Of a stretch of DNA of 64,000 bases, positions 37,407 to 48,203 are shown one piece after another. This DNA is from Eucalyptus grandis. Lineage: Eukaryota > Streptophyta > Magnoliopsida > Myrtales > Myrtaceae. Under the pieces are notes generated by a model, which did not search any database, was not told where the DNA came from, and saw nothing but the letters and a program-made list of their open reading frames with translations. Numbering within the stretch: position 1 is the stretch's first letter; every line of letters starts with the position of its first letter. Location of the stretch: the NCBI RefSeq assembly GCF_016545825.1, contig NC_052621.1, positions 396,199 through 460,198 on the forward strand, read 5' to 3'. A program made the position numbers and the translations under genes.

Positions 37407-40400
37407 TGTCACACTCCGAACCTCGAGTGCGCGCACATCCCTTGGTGGTCAATAAAATTTGCGACATTCCCAAGATGCGTCACCGACCCAATTGATTATG
37501 TGCATACGAAAGTGAAATAATAATTCCCAAACAACAAACAAGCACGAGATAGAAAAACAAGACAACCAAATTAAACCAAACATACTTTATAACAAACCGA
37601 GTCAGCCTGCAAGTTTATACACAAAAGTTAAGGCCCCAAAAAAGACTACCTAGCTAATCCTACCTTGGACCCTATCTACTTAGGATCCGGATCTATCATG
37701 ACACCGTCATAGATGTTGATGTCAAGTGGGTCAGCTACCTCCTCACCCTCAACAGTGGATGCGTCGAAACCATCAAAGGAACCTTCCCGTTCCCTGTTAG
37801 GCTCGTGACAAAACCACGCCTTGAATCAATGAGGTACCCATTGAGGTACGCCCTCATCTATCAAGATCATGGTCACGATGAGCTCACTTGTCTAGGGACT
37901 CCCGGGAATGGGGAAGATGGTACTCTGCTTGCTATACCCTTGCGACTGCCCAAAACGCACAGGTCTCACCTCCATCTACGAACTTGAAAAGATTAAATCC
38001 ACGACAGGGTGAAACAGTGTCTTAGCAAGTTCACACCCTAAACCCCGATTAGGAAGGAAATACGCCTAGAGGCGGCCTAATCACACAACCAATGAGACTC
38101 ATCTCGCCTCAGTTTTTTCATACACGTCAATACAGTTCATATAATAGATATTTGCAGTAATAACACTCAACCGTTGGAACACCTCAACTTATATCTCAAA
38201 CAATTATAGGGGTCTCAATTATAAGACCAAATCATTATGACACGTCACATTACATGCCACACAAATTTGTCCTATAATCAGCGGGGTTAATCTCACTCAG
38301 ATAAATGTTCCGATTTATTACGGCCCCATGGGCACGGCCTACTTGACGTTCAGCGGTCTTCTGGCATAACCGGGCATTGTCTCGCCCCATCAAGCACGAC
38401 AACGTCTACCTTTAGACGGCATTCCCAAAGGAGCATCGGCCTAGCCTCTACTGCAACCAGCATCCATTGACAAGGGCATTCCCGAAGGAGCATTGTCCAC
38501 CCGATCTTCATCAGGTGACGGGTTCTCATAACCATCACACGCGCATCAAATCCCAGCCAAGGACATTGTGCTTTGCACTCAAATGCCTCAATTAAAATAA
38601 TGAACTTGGTCTATTTTCTTCATATTAAAAACACTTGGTAAAATAATCGTGTGCGGGTACACAGTCAGCGTAAGTCATAAAATGCGATATCCTCACTTTT
38701 AAAATCCCACTATTTGGTATAATACTTAAAAATATTTTTGGCGTCAGAAACCGACACCCGATATTTTTCTAATTAAATACCAAAAATCCATATTTTTGAA
38801 GTAATAAATCAGAATTCACAATCATCACTCAATTGCACAAATTAGCAATCAATTGCATAAACTAATTACACCACTGCAATCAGCATGAAATTCTAACGAC
38901 TGACTATCCTGGTAAAATTTTGGAAAAATAATAAATAATTAAATAAATTACAAAAATTAATTAAATAAATCCAAAATAATTAGATAAATGCCTAATTAAG
39001 CCAAATACACTAATCTAACCACCTAATTGGACCTAACTAAATAACATACTAAGCTAGATAAATCATACAATCTAATTAACCCTTAACTAAACTAATCTAA
39101 CCGCCTAATTAGCATAATTAACCAACTAAACCACTAATTCCACTAATCTAACCACTTAATCCAATCTTAGTATGAACTAAACATCCCTTAAGCATAATTA
39201 ACTCCCTAAGTAGAGTTTAGCAAGTAAACTCACCGATTTAACGAGCCGATGAGTTCATGGTGACGGTGACGCGGAGGCGAGCGAGACTCGAGCCTACGAC
39301 GACACTCAAGGAGGTTTGGAAAGGCCCGGAAAAGGCCCACAATGCCTCACGGCTCTAGTTGGCCTTCGGTTCTGTGGTTGAATTAAAGGGGCTGGTCTGC
39401 GGCTAGGACAACACGGAAATGGCACGGCGAGGCCAGGCAGGGCTGTTGGCGGCTCAGGGACACAATAGCAACTTGGACGGGTGGCGGAGGTGGCTCGACG
39501 AACTGGATAGAGGGCTCGAGATGGCGGATTGGCGTGGACGACGGCATGTGAGCAGGACGGGTGCGCGGGCGCAGTCGAGCAGTTCGACTGGCTCAGGCGG
39601 TGCTCGGACAAGCATGAGGTGGTCCGGCAGTGGCTGGTTCGGCTATTGCTAGTCTTGGCTGGTTCTTGGGCTCTAAAACAACAACAATGGAGGCCATGGA
39701 GTGAAGAAGAAGAAGGTAGAGTGGCTGCAATTGGTAGAAGGGACAAATGGCCACCAAAGTCTTCCAAAATATCCCTAACACTCAAGTGCCATGCCCCACC
39801 AGCCTTTTAGCCCTATCCCATAGCTATTTTCCCCTCCCAAGCTTCCCCAACAAGCCAATGAATGCTGCCCAAATGTTGCACCCCACAAGGCATACGAATT
39901 TCACCATTTCCCCTTAAATTTCAATTCAATTCCTCTTCAATTGGCCTCAAATCAATGGCCAACTTGCCAAGGTAGGAGCCCACATCAAATTCCACAATTT
40001 CTCTCACCAATTGATCTAACTTGATGGCCAAAAATGCACCCAATTTGGCCTATCCGAATTTCCCGGTCCAATTTTGCCAAATCTTGATTTTTCGCCAAAA
40101 ATTCCTAGACTTGCTAAAAATTCTTCGAATGATGAGTTGACGTTCCTAAAATAAATTGTGACATGACAGAACTTTCAATTTCTAAAATCTGGTTTAATTT
40201 CGTAGTTGATTTCAATCGGACACGATTTTAATGTGACCTAACCTACTAGGTAGCTTTTATGAATTTTTAGCACAATTGACATGTGGTTAATTATTTTTGA
40301 TCTACATTGTGCATCTTCAACACATTGGCAAATCTTGGTTATCGTAAAAATCTTAAGGTTTCAAGTAAGGACACATAGTACAGAAATGACAGAAAAATCA

Positions 40401-40716
40401 GTCTAATGCCAATCGACAAGAATTTTGCAATCAGGTGGAATCACCCACCATTTAATTACATGCCTCTATTGAATCGACCTATCTCCGGTCTCTAATTGAT
40501 TTTAACGGTGCCGTAATGACCCTTGCAGATTAGCACGGTCGAGCAGTCGATTTCTGGTCGAATTCTCAAGTCAATCGTGTTTAGATTCTTTAATGGCTTC
40601 ACCTGATAGATTAGTTATCTCGTGAGTGATTAGCTCAGAGAAAAAAGACTATAGGCGCGTCGATGAAAAGCCTAATTCATTCAATCGAAAACAGACTCGA
40701 AAATCAGGCTATCACA
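37407..40716 (-). mobile_element. Long solo LTR nested in the 29204-42412 LTR
   Basis: Plus-strand ends TGTCACACTCCGAACC and AATCAGGCTATCACA; on the minus strand it runs TGTGATAGCCTGATTTT to GGAGTGTGACA. TSD AAGCT (37402-37406) and AAACT (40717-40721), one mismatch. It carries the family layout in minus orientation: the GC-rich segment at 39230-39660 preceded, on the minus reading, by AT-rich sequence, the donor-like motif (ACTCACCGATTTA at about 39227-39239 on plus) and the shared block at 38330-38480. Frames in the GC part have no domain. No pol. Confidence 0.82.
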
Positions 40717-42801
40717 AAACTAACCCATAACTAAACTAATTTAATTATCTAGTTCCTCTAACTAAACTAACTAACTAACTAGTTACACTAATCATATTTA
40801 AGACTAAGCTAATCCTACTAAGTGCAATTAACTTTCTAATCCAAAATTAGTGCGTTAACTCATCGAATTAGCGAGGTGACAGGTTCACGGCGACGACAAC
40901 ACAAAGATAGTGAAGATTTGATTTTACGGTGTCTCCAACGGAAGCCCGGATGAGGCTAAAAACAGCCTTCAAGGCTCTTAGCTAAGGACACGGTTTTGGT
41001 TCTACTCGGTTCTGAGGAGGGATGCTGGCTTTAGTGGCTAGTGGCAGTTGAGCGGGCTGGCTGAGGTGGCGAACAACTGCTGGAGGTGGGACGGCAAGCT
41101 GGTCAGGAGGCGTGGCTGGTTACGGTGGACGATAACTTAGGATGGGGCTGGTGGGCTAGGGGACGGCGTGAAGCGGTGAGGCGAACTAGCTGGGTAGTGA
41201 TGGTGAGGCTGACTGGTCGACTAGAGTTGAAGTGGCTGTGTTGGGCATGCAGTTGAGGGGATGGAAGATGGAGCAGCGGCATCAAGCAAAAATGGAGGAG
41301 AAGAATGAAGAAATGATGAAGAAGTAAGAAGAAGAAGACTACATAGGGGTTTTGGCCAAGGGGATTCACACATAAGGAGGAAGGAGAGGGGAAGAGAGGG
41401 GGAACAAGGGGAGAGGAAGTCAAGCAAAAAGCCATTGAGAAGCCCAAGCAAATATCAAGCCACTTGAGTGTCTATTCCCAAAAGTCTTCAGCCACTTTGT
41501 CAAACATCTATTCAATGGTTGATTTCCTTCCAAATTCCTCACAAATAAAGTGTTTTGGTGGCCAAATACCCCTTCAAAGTTGCCCATATGAATTTCCTTT
41601 TTTTTCTTCACATTTCAATCCATTTTGAAGGCCAAAAAGTCCCTTAATTCTGCCCATCCAAGTCTTGGCATCCTCCAATGAAGAATTAAGCTTCAAATTC
41701 TCCAAATAAACCCCTTTAGCAAGCCAAAAATGCCCATAATTCAGTCCCTACGAATTTCTTCTTAATTTCCAATTTGTCGAAATTGATTTTTCCTCAATTT
41801 TCTAGGCTCGACGGAATTTCTTCAAAAGATGAGACGAGATCCTAAAAATAAATCATGACACGCTCAAATGTTCTATTCCCAAAATCGAATTCAATTTCGT
41901 GGTTAAAATTGACTAGACGCAATTTTAGTGCGACCGAAACCTACCAGGTAGCTTTTAGAGATTTTATCGCATTTGACTTGTGATTCATAATTTTTAATCC
42001 ATGTTTGTGCATCTCAAACTCGTGTGTGACCCTTGGTTGTTGTAAAAATCACAAGGTTTCAATTACGGATACCAAGTACAGAATTAACAGAAAATCGGGT
42101 TAGTGCCATTCGACGCAAATTTCGTAATCATGTGGAATCACCCGCAATTCAATTACATGATTTTGTTTAATCGACCTATATCCAATCACAAATCAATTAT
42201 AACGGTGCCGTATTGACCCCTGTCGATTATCACGATCGCATGATCGATTTTCGATCGAATTCTCAAGTCTATTGCGTTTATATCTCTTAACGGCTTCACC
42301 TAATAGATTAGTTAACTTGTCAGTGATCAGCTTCGAGAAAATGGACCATAGGCGCGTCGACGAAATACGCATTTCATATTATCGAGATGGGGTCAAAATT
42401 CGGGATGTCACACCCATAATATAGGAAGCGTTGATCTTTTCAGTGTTTTAATCTAATACCTTTGTGAAGTGACCGCTGGACTTTGCAAAAGAGAAATAAT
42501 TCACATTCTAAAATATTAAAGGCTTATGAGTATTATAGATTGTGTTCATGTTATATTATCTTTGATGAATGACAAGTTTGTTTATTATTGCTGCATTTAT
42601 TTCCATTTTTTAAACTAAAAATGAAAAAAAAAAAAACCTATTGGAACCTAGAACCGACTTTGGAATCCGTGACAGGGTAGATTCCAGGTTCTTGATTTTG
42701 ACGGGTTGGTTCCAGGTTCCAAAAAATGAGGAACTTGTACCCAAGGGTAGGTTACAGGTTCCAAGCGAAACCTATAAGGAACCGGGAACCACTCACCCCT
42801 A

Positions 42802-43258
42802 GCATTAACATCTTGCAATTTAGAATATAAGTTTCCACCAATAAAAGAAGAAGAAAAGATTGTACTATTATTGATAACTAAATTTTGACATCACATATAG
42901 TAATTTATTACACAGAAAATTAATAATCGACCTCAACTCTTAGCAAAAATATATAAGAGGTGGTTTTTTCCATAAAGATTATCCAAGAGGTTGTTTCTAT
43001 GAGAATTACACCCTGAAGTGATCCAAGAGTGTTTGTGGCCATAAAAACCTTGTGGGCAAGATTTTGTGTATTTTGTTTGTGAAATTGAAAGATTATATCG
43101 TAAGGAATCATGAGACCTAAACACTACAAGATTATTTGGTGTAATTGAGGCTGAGAAACACTGAAATTGTTTGAATCACTCAATATAATTGCAATCTCTA
43201 TTATATTGCTCGATCCATAGGTTTTTTTTTTTTTTTGGTAAAATTGCTCAATCCATAG
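42802..43258 (+). repeat. Continuation of the tandem-array flank beyond the hAT element
   Basis: From the hAT TSD onward the text ('catcttgcaatttagaatataag', '..ccctgaagtgatccaagag..', 'gtgtaattgaggctgag') matches 63100-63520, the flank of the single-copy unit. This shows that 24087-26525 plus 42802-43258 and 62000-63527 are two copies of one larger repeat. Short minus-strand frames here are not genes. Confidence 0.8.
43205..43258. mobile_element. Micro-insertion (T)n-GGTAA with 16-bp direct duplication
   Basis: ATTGCTCGATCCATAG (43205-43220) and ATTGCTCAATCCATAG (43243-43258) flank a G(T)16GGTAA-type insert of 22 bp. The other locus copy near 63505-63520 has one undivided version, i.e. an empty site. 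Read on the minus strand the insert is TTACC followed by poly(A). This is the expected signature of a severely 5'-truncated LINE/SINE tail. Confidence 0.65.
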
Positions 43259-43782
43259 TTAGGCCACATTGACTGAATAACATAAATCGTGGAGAGGTTT
43301 TCCACATGAAATCTCCATTATACCAAATGTGTGTAATCGACTTGTCGGTTTTTCTTTTTCTTTTTAATAAATTGGCTTGACAGTTTGGTTGCTTATTCTT
43401 GGTCGCGTTTGCTGTGCGGGGCGTCCGTTCGTTTAGGAGGAGTGTGTGGTTATTCTTGGTGACCTTGGTTTTAACTCCCCCAAACATACCTCAACGGCGG
43501 CGTCAATAGTAAAATATCGTACCATAAGCAATCGATTGTTAGCCGTTTGATGACATCAATTCTAAAAAAAAAGTTCACCAATAGACAACCTCAGCCATCA
43601 GATACAAGCATTATATTGTCTACGATCGTTCCTCATAAAATTCTAGGATATAACAAGTCTCATGAGTACCAAACATAATAAGACATCACGATCCTCCGCA
43701 AGAACAATAGATCCTTTACACAGCATGTTGTTATTCACAACTTACATAAACAGTTAAACTCGAGCAGAAGCACTAGACCTAA
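43259..43782. other. Downstream region / probable 3' UTR of the DC1-domain gene
   Basis: A 0.5 kb stretch between the end of the repeat and the stop codon of the minus-strand DC1 gene. No frame of note; the 3' UTR would lie in the right part, next to the stop. No polyadenylation signal could be assigned with confidence. Confidence 0.4.
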
Positions 43783-44250
43783 TCAACGACCAGAAGTCAA
43801 GGGACGTCCAAACAACTTTGATACTAGGTAGACAAGCACGCCGCTGAAAATCCCACTTGGGTCTCCGGTTAATGCCGATATCCCGACAATGATAGAAACC
43901 TTAAATATTTTTTTTTTTTGGTAAAGAGAAACCTTAAATATTGTCCTCCGGAAAAACCGTCTTTTCTTGCCTTTCTGTTTTCCAGGCATCTCAGCACTCA
44001 TCGAGGTCTTGCCATCATTATCGTCCTCATCGGTGAAAGTGATGTCGCCGTTCTTCCAGCTCTCCACCATAATGCTCCTCACGCATGCCACATGGAAGTT
44101 GTGGTTCGCGCACATAGACACGTACCACCAACTGGGGATTTGGACCTTGTTTCGACTGATCGACGTCCTCTTGCACCAGTTACAAACCGAGGCACAGGAT
44201 GCCACGAGATGGAGCTCAACATTGTTAACGTTTATGGAATTCTCGAGATG
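43783..44250 (-). pseudogene. DC1-domain (Cys/His-rich C1) protein, C-terminal part of exon 2
   Basis: Reading on the minus strand from the TSD, the frame gives HLENSINVNNVELHL, then CASVCNWCKR and WWYVSMCANHNFHVACVRSI, the last Cys/His zinc-binding unit typical of plant DC1 proteins, followed by a charged linker and a hydrophobic C-terminus (IIVGISALTGDPSG..VLVYLV). This Gly-Asp-Pro hydrophobic tail is common in the family. The frame is open to the stop at 43783-43785. It is cut from its 5' half by the Sirevirus at 44256-53633. A 33-bp in-frame insertion is present (43894-43942). Confidence 0.9.
43894..43942. mobile_element. In-frame 33-bp micro-insertion in the DC1 exon, 16-bp duplication
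   Basis: AGAAACCTTAAATATT occurs at 43894-43909 and again at 43927-43942, separated by a T-run and GGTAAAG. The net gain is 33 bp, 11 codons, so the frame is kept; the protein shows IFKVS twice around a YQKKK stretch. Same structure as 43205-43258: a minus-strand TTTACC-poly(A) tail with target duplication. Confidence 0.75.
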
Positions 44251-44255
44251 GAGGC
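44251..44255. other. Left TSD GAGGC of the Sirevirus
   Basis: Identical to 53634-53638 on the other side of the element. Confidence 0.9.
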
Positions 44256-45177
44256 TATTAGAGAAATCTTCCTGAAGTATTTTGAAGCTGACAAAACGTT
44301 TCCATCAGTCTAGTCTGAAGATTTGTAGACTCTACTATTTAAAGTCTGAAGACCTCCGGACTGCCAAACTCAAGACTCAAAGTCTATTCTCATTGACAGT
44401 TTCTAATCCGTCGAAGAAGGGCTATCCAAGATTGGATGTTTTGTTAAGGATTTGACCTTATCGACTGGAGAAGATCTCTTGGCTAGATATGACATAACGG
44501 AATCCTTTATTGATTCAAAGATTGAGGATCCGATGATTGGCGAAGTATACTTGGAAGGTTTTACTTATGAAAACCAAGATCCTGATTGTATGGGCGAGCA
44601 GGATTGATGGGCTATCGACATGTTCCTTAAATAGCTCGAATGATCTTCCTAATTGATTCTGTCTAATGGGAAGATTGGAAGAATTCTTTTAGTAAGTGCT
44701 AACGGGTATGATGGCATAAAGGAGTATATAAGGAAGACGTTCCAATTGTTCGAGTGTGTGCACAATAGAAGAATTCCAAAGTCTGAAGCTCTTTGTTCTT
44801 AGTCAATTAATTTTCTGAACAAAATCTTGTACACAAAAGAGAGTTCATATTCTTGAGAAACCTTGAGGAAATATGGTAGAGTATCTACACTATGGAATCA
44901 AGGAGAACCTTGCTGTAACATCTCTTTTGTTCATAGTGAAATCCAGTCGGTGGGCTGTCAATGAGAAAGAGTGGACGTAGGCTTGGAATAAGCCGAACTA
45001 CTATAATTTCCATGTTCATTTTCTCTTCCCTACTCTCTGCTTTACTTTGATCATAATTCTCTTTGTTAACGAAAGGAGAACTTCCTCTCTATTGTCTGCT
45101 TAATATTGCTCTCTTATCTCGAGAAAATATTCTTACACCTATTCACCCCCCTCTAAGTGCTTATACTAGCTATCTCA
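44256..45177 (+). repeat. 5' LTR of the Sirevirus-type copia element
   Basis: 922 bp, ending CTAGCTATCTCA. The first dinucleotide is TA rather than TG (a G-to-A change). Aligned by eye to the 3' LTR (52711-53633) I count about 54 mismatches, some 94% identity, mostly transitions, consistent with an old insertion in methylated DNA. A TATATAAG box lies at 44725-44732. Related solo LTR at 60123-61044. Confidence 0.93.
44725..44732 (+). promoter_or_regulatory. TATA box of the 5' LTR
   Basis: TATATAAG inside 'aaggagtatataaggaag', conserved at 53180-53187 in the 3' LTR and 60601-60608 in the solo LTR. The conserved position supports it as the LTR promoter. Confidence 0.65.
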
Positions 45178-45179
45178 AT

Positions 45180-45192
45180 TGGTATCAGAGCC
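45180..45192 (+). other. Primer-binding site (tRNA-iMet type)
   Basis: TGGTATCAGAGCC begins 2 bp after the 5' LTR. It is the standard plant copia PBS complementary to the 3' end of initiator methionine tRNA. Confidence 0.95.
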
Positions 45193-45239
45193 TATGTACT
45201 CACTTTGTTTGAAGTGTTTTACTTCAGAGTTAAAGATCC

Positions 45240-46180
45240 ATGGCTAGTATGTTAGCTCCAGGACTGATAGAAGGGCAAAGCAATACCAGACCGCCTTACT
45301 TTGATGAAAAGAAATACAACATATGGAAAAACAAGATGAAGGCGTTCCTAAGATCAAAGAATCCTCTAGAATGGGACGTTGTAGACAAAGGAATCATTCT
45401 TAAAGCTGCATTTGTCTTAGAGAGAGGAAAAGAAGCCGTTGAATCTAGTGAAATGACTCAGGAAGAGATAACCAAGAGACAAGCTCTTGATGCAAAAGCA
45501 ATTTATTCTTTATATTGTGTTTTGTCACCTACTGAATATAACAGAATATCTTCTTGTGTTACAGCGAAAGAAGTTTGGGATAGATTACATATTACCTATC
45601 GAGTGAAAGAAACTAGAGTCAACATACTCCTCGGTCAATACGAAGCCTTCAAAATGAAATTAGGAGAACCTATAACGGACATGTTTAGTCGTTTTACAGA
45701 AATCGTGAATGGTCTTGAAAATCAAGGTCAACCAATTTCTGATTCCATGAAAGTAAACAAGCTACTGCGTGGACTCTCCAAGGATTGGAATCACATAAAG
45801 ATCTCAATAAGGGAGACACAGAGAATTATGTCACTTTTTGTCAATGAGTTGGTTGGGACTCTTCAGTCTTATGAAGTGGAACGAATCAATGAAGAAAAGA
45901 TCCTAAAGGTAAGAAATCCATTGCATTAAAATCCAATGATGATTTAGATGTTACAGATTTTGAAGACGATATGGATGATGAGGAGCTTGCTCTCATGATA
46001 AGAAGATTTAGAAAGCTGAACAGAAAAGGAAGAAGATTCAATCCAAAGAAACAAAGTTTTCAAAAGCAACAGACTAAGTCTATTGAGGATGATGAATCAA
46101 ATAGAGATGTAGTTTGCTTTGAAGGTAAGAAAAAGGGACACATCAAACCCAACTGTCCTCTTCTGAGGAAGAAGAAATGA
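45240..46180 (+). pseudogene. Sirevirus gag, N-terminal part (frameshifted)
   Basis: The 45240-45929 frame (229 codons) has the copia gag pattern (FDEKKYNIWKNKMKAFLRS near the start, a central 'LLGQYEAFKMKLGEPI..' region and 'LLRGLSKDWNHIK'). A frameshift near 45905 moves it to the 45971-46180 frame with a basic region and a CCHC zinc knuckle at about 46116-46160. The second Cys of the knuckle is Gly (GGT at 46125-46127). A TGA at 46178-46180 breaks the rest. Gag packages RNA and forms the particle; this copy cannot be made whole. Confidence 0.9.
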
Positions 46181-46938
46181 AAAGCTAAAAAGTATCGAAA
46201 AGCTCTTAAAGCAGAAACCTGGAGTGATACAGAGTGTGAAGAAAGTGATGATGATTATGCCAATATATGTTTGATGGCACAATCGGATTCAGATTCAAAC
46301 TCCGAGACAGACTCATATTCAGACAGTGAATTTGAGATAAGTAACTCTAAAATCCCTATTAAAGTCTCTAAATACATTGATGAGTTGTGTTTTAGTCTTA
46401 AGACTTCTCTTAAAAGGATTTCCGAACTTAAAAGGAAAATTCTGCACTTTGAAACAACAGGAAAATATTTTGAAAGAAAAGGTGAAATGTTTAGACATGA
46501 ATGTTTCTACTCTTAAAGAAAGAGAAGACATCCTTTCGAAAGAAAATGTATTTTAACAAAAATGACATATCAAATATTTCCAAAAGATTTTCAATAGAAT
46601 CTGAGAAACTTGAGAAAATTCTTTCAGCACAAAGAATTTATTTCAATAAATCTGGTTTGGGAATGACTGTGGAAACCATTCATTTAATTGATTTTCCTAA
46701 AGTGAATGAAAGAATTAAGCAAAGACCCACAAGAGATGCTTACAAAAATCATTTTAAAAAGGTCTTTGTAAAACCAGTAGGTTGCAATGCTCTTAGATGT
46801 TCAAAGTGCAATAGTTCAGATCACTTTGAGAAAGAATGTCCTATGGTTTGGAAACATGTTAAGAAAGTATGGGCAAAAACCGCATATCATACTAACACCA
46901 ATGGACCTAAGAAAATATGGGTACCAAAGAAAGTTTGA
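46181..46938 (+). pseudogene. Sirevirus gag C-terminal extension with second zinc knuckle
   Basis: Acidic Ser/Asp-rich run (46271-46516), then a basic part and a second Cys/His knuckle CSKCNSSDHFEKEC at about 46800-46842. Sireviruses often have long gag regions with more than one knuckle. Frames at 46271 and 46501 differ, and the stop at 46936-46938 is followed by a shift into the protease frame. Confidence 0.75.
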
Positions 46939-47396
46939 GTCTCTTTTTTAAATACGGGTCACTATCAAGAAAAAAGGTAAAATGGTATCTAGATAGTGGA
47001 TGCTCAAGACATATGATAGGAGATTCAAATTGCTTCATAAAGCTCATTCAAGTAAATGGTGGAAAAGTCTCTTTTGGAGGAAACAACAAAGGAAGAATTG
47101 TGGGATTCGGAACTGTAAAGATTGGAAACCTCACAATCATCAATGTTTCCTTAGTGAAAGGACTCAACTACAATCTGCTCAGTATCAGTCAGCTTTGCGA
47201 TACCGGTTTCAAAATCAACTTTCAAGAAGGAATATGTTCAGGAACCAATAAAGATTCTACTCAGTCATTCATGGGTCGAAGACATGTAAATATCTATCTC
47301 TTGGACGTGAAACTAGATGAATCGCAATGTCTAATCTCAATTCAAGACGAAGCGAACTTATGGCACAGAAAACTTGGGCACATCAATATGAAGTAA
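46917..47396 (+). pseudogene. Sirevirus protease and integrase N-terminal zinc region
   Basis: The aspartic protease active-site region is WYLDSGCSRHM near 46983-47015, with the D-S-G triad intact. A GAG-pre-integrase motif, LWHRKLGHINMK, is at the end (about 47359-47395). A TAA directly after it, and further in-frame stops to 47600, interrupt the HHCC zinc-finger part (CTPC at about 47467-47478). Confidence 0.9.
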
Positions 47397-48203
47397 ATAG
47401 CCAAAATTTCAGCAAAGAAGCTAGTTCATGGTCTACCCAATCTGTCATACCAAAAGTCTGATCTATGTACACCATGTGTATTGGGAAAGCATGTAAGAAA
47501 TTCCTTTAAACCAATAAATCAAGTTTCCACTAATCGTGTACTGTAGCTTCTTCATATGGATCTCTTTGGACCAACCAGAACTTAGAGCATCGAAGGTAAG
47601 AAATATTGCCTAGTAATTGTGGATGACTACTCACGATTTACTTGGGTATATTTCCTAACAAGTAAGTCTGAAACCTTTTCTTACTTTGAAAAGTTTGCTA
47701 AAAAGATTCAAAATGAAAAATGGTATGTTATTTCAAGTATAAGAACATACCATGGAGGTGAATTTGAAAATCAAGATTTTACAAAATTCTGTGATGAATC
47801 TGGCTTTCAGCATGTGTTCTCATCTCCATATACTCCAAAGCAAAACGGAGTTGTGGAAAGAAAGAATAGGTCACTTCAAGAAATGGCTAGAACACTTTTA
47901 ATTGAAAGTAACATCTCTTCACATTTTTGGGTTGAAGCAGTTTCTACAACATGTTATATTATTATTAGAGTTTTTCTAAGACCAATTCTGGAAAAAATCC
48001 CCTATGAGTTATTCAAAGAAAAGAAACCTATTGTTTCATATTTTCATGTGTTTGGATGTAAATTCTTTATATTGAAAAATGCAAATGATCGAGTTGGCAA
48101 GTTTGAAGAAAAATCAGACGAAGGCATCTTCCTTGGATATTCTACCTCAAGCAAAGCCTACGAGTCTACAACAAGAAGTCTCAATCTGTGGAGGAATCAA
48201 TGA
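47397..48203 (+). pseudogene. Sirevirus integrase core with altered catalytic residue
   Basis: The core DDYSRFTWVYFL starts at 47619; the SPYTPKQNGVVERKNR stretch near 47823-47870 keeps the Glu. In the RTYHGGEFEN stretch the residue that is Asp in active DDE integrases is Tyr (TAC, 47748-47750). The 'FHVFGCKFF..KFEEKSDEGIFLGYS' C-terminal region is recognisable. Stops at 47395, near 47545 and near 47585 separate it from the protease. Non-functional. Confidence 0.9.

Larger units (their letters stand above)
29204..42412 (-). mobile_element. Long LTR in three pieces (host of two nested LTRs)
   Basis: Outer ends TGTCACTCCC (29204) and GGGATGTCACA (ends 42412): read on the minus strand, TGTGACATCCCGAATTTT..GGAGTGACA. 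TSD CTCAT (29199-29203) and CCCAT (42413-42417), one mismatch. Its pieces are 29204-29654, 36090-37406 and 40722-42412, about 3.46 kb in total, split by the LTRs 29655-36084 and 37407-40716. It shares with its relatives the conserved 'cattgagcatgggtcc..agcctccactgcga' type block (36650-36790). No gag/pol was seen: a solo LTR. Confidence 0.8.
26526..42801. mobile_element. hAT-type transposon carrying CBP60 gene fragments, expanded by nested LTRs
   Basis: Left end TAGGGGTGAGCGCGGTTCC at 26526; right end GGAACCACTCACCCCTA ending at 42801. The two are inverted repeats with one mismatch. TSD GCATTAAT (26518-26525) and GCATTAAC (42802-42809). The second copy of the locus near 63088-63115 reads 'attgcattgttaatatcttgcgatttag' without the element, an empty site. 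Subterminal regions are packed with GGTTCC/GGAACC. Without the LTR stack at 29204-42412 (and one TSD copy) the element is about 3.1 kb. Cargo: a short GC-rich stretch (26690-26825) and CBP60 exons with introns at 27529-29183. No transposase was seen. Confidence 0.8.
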
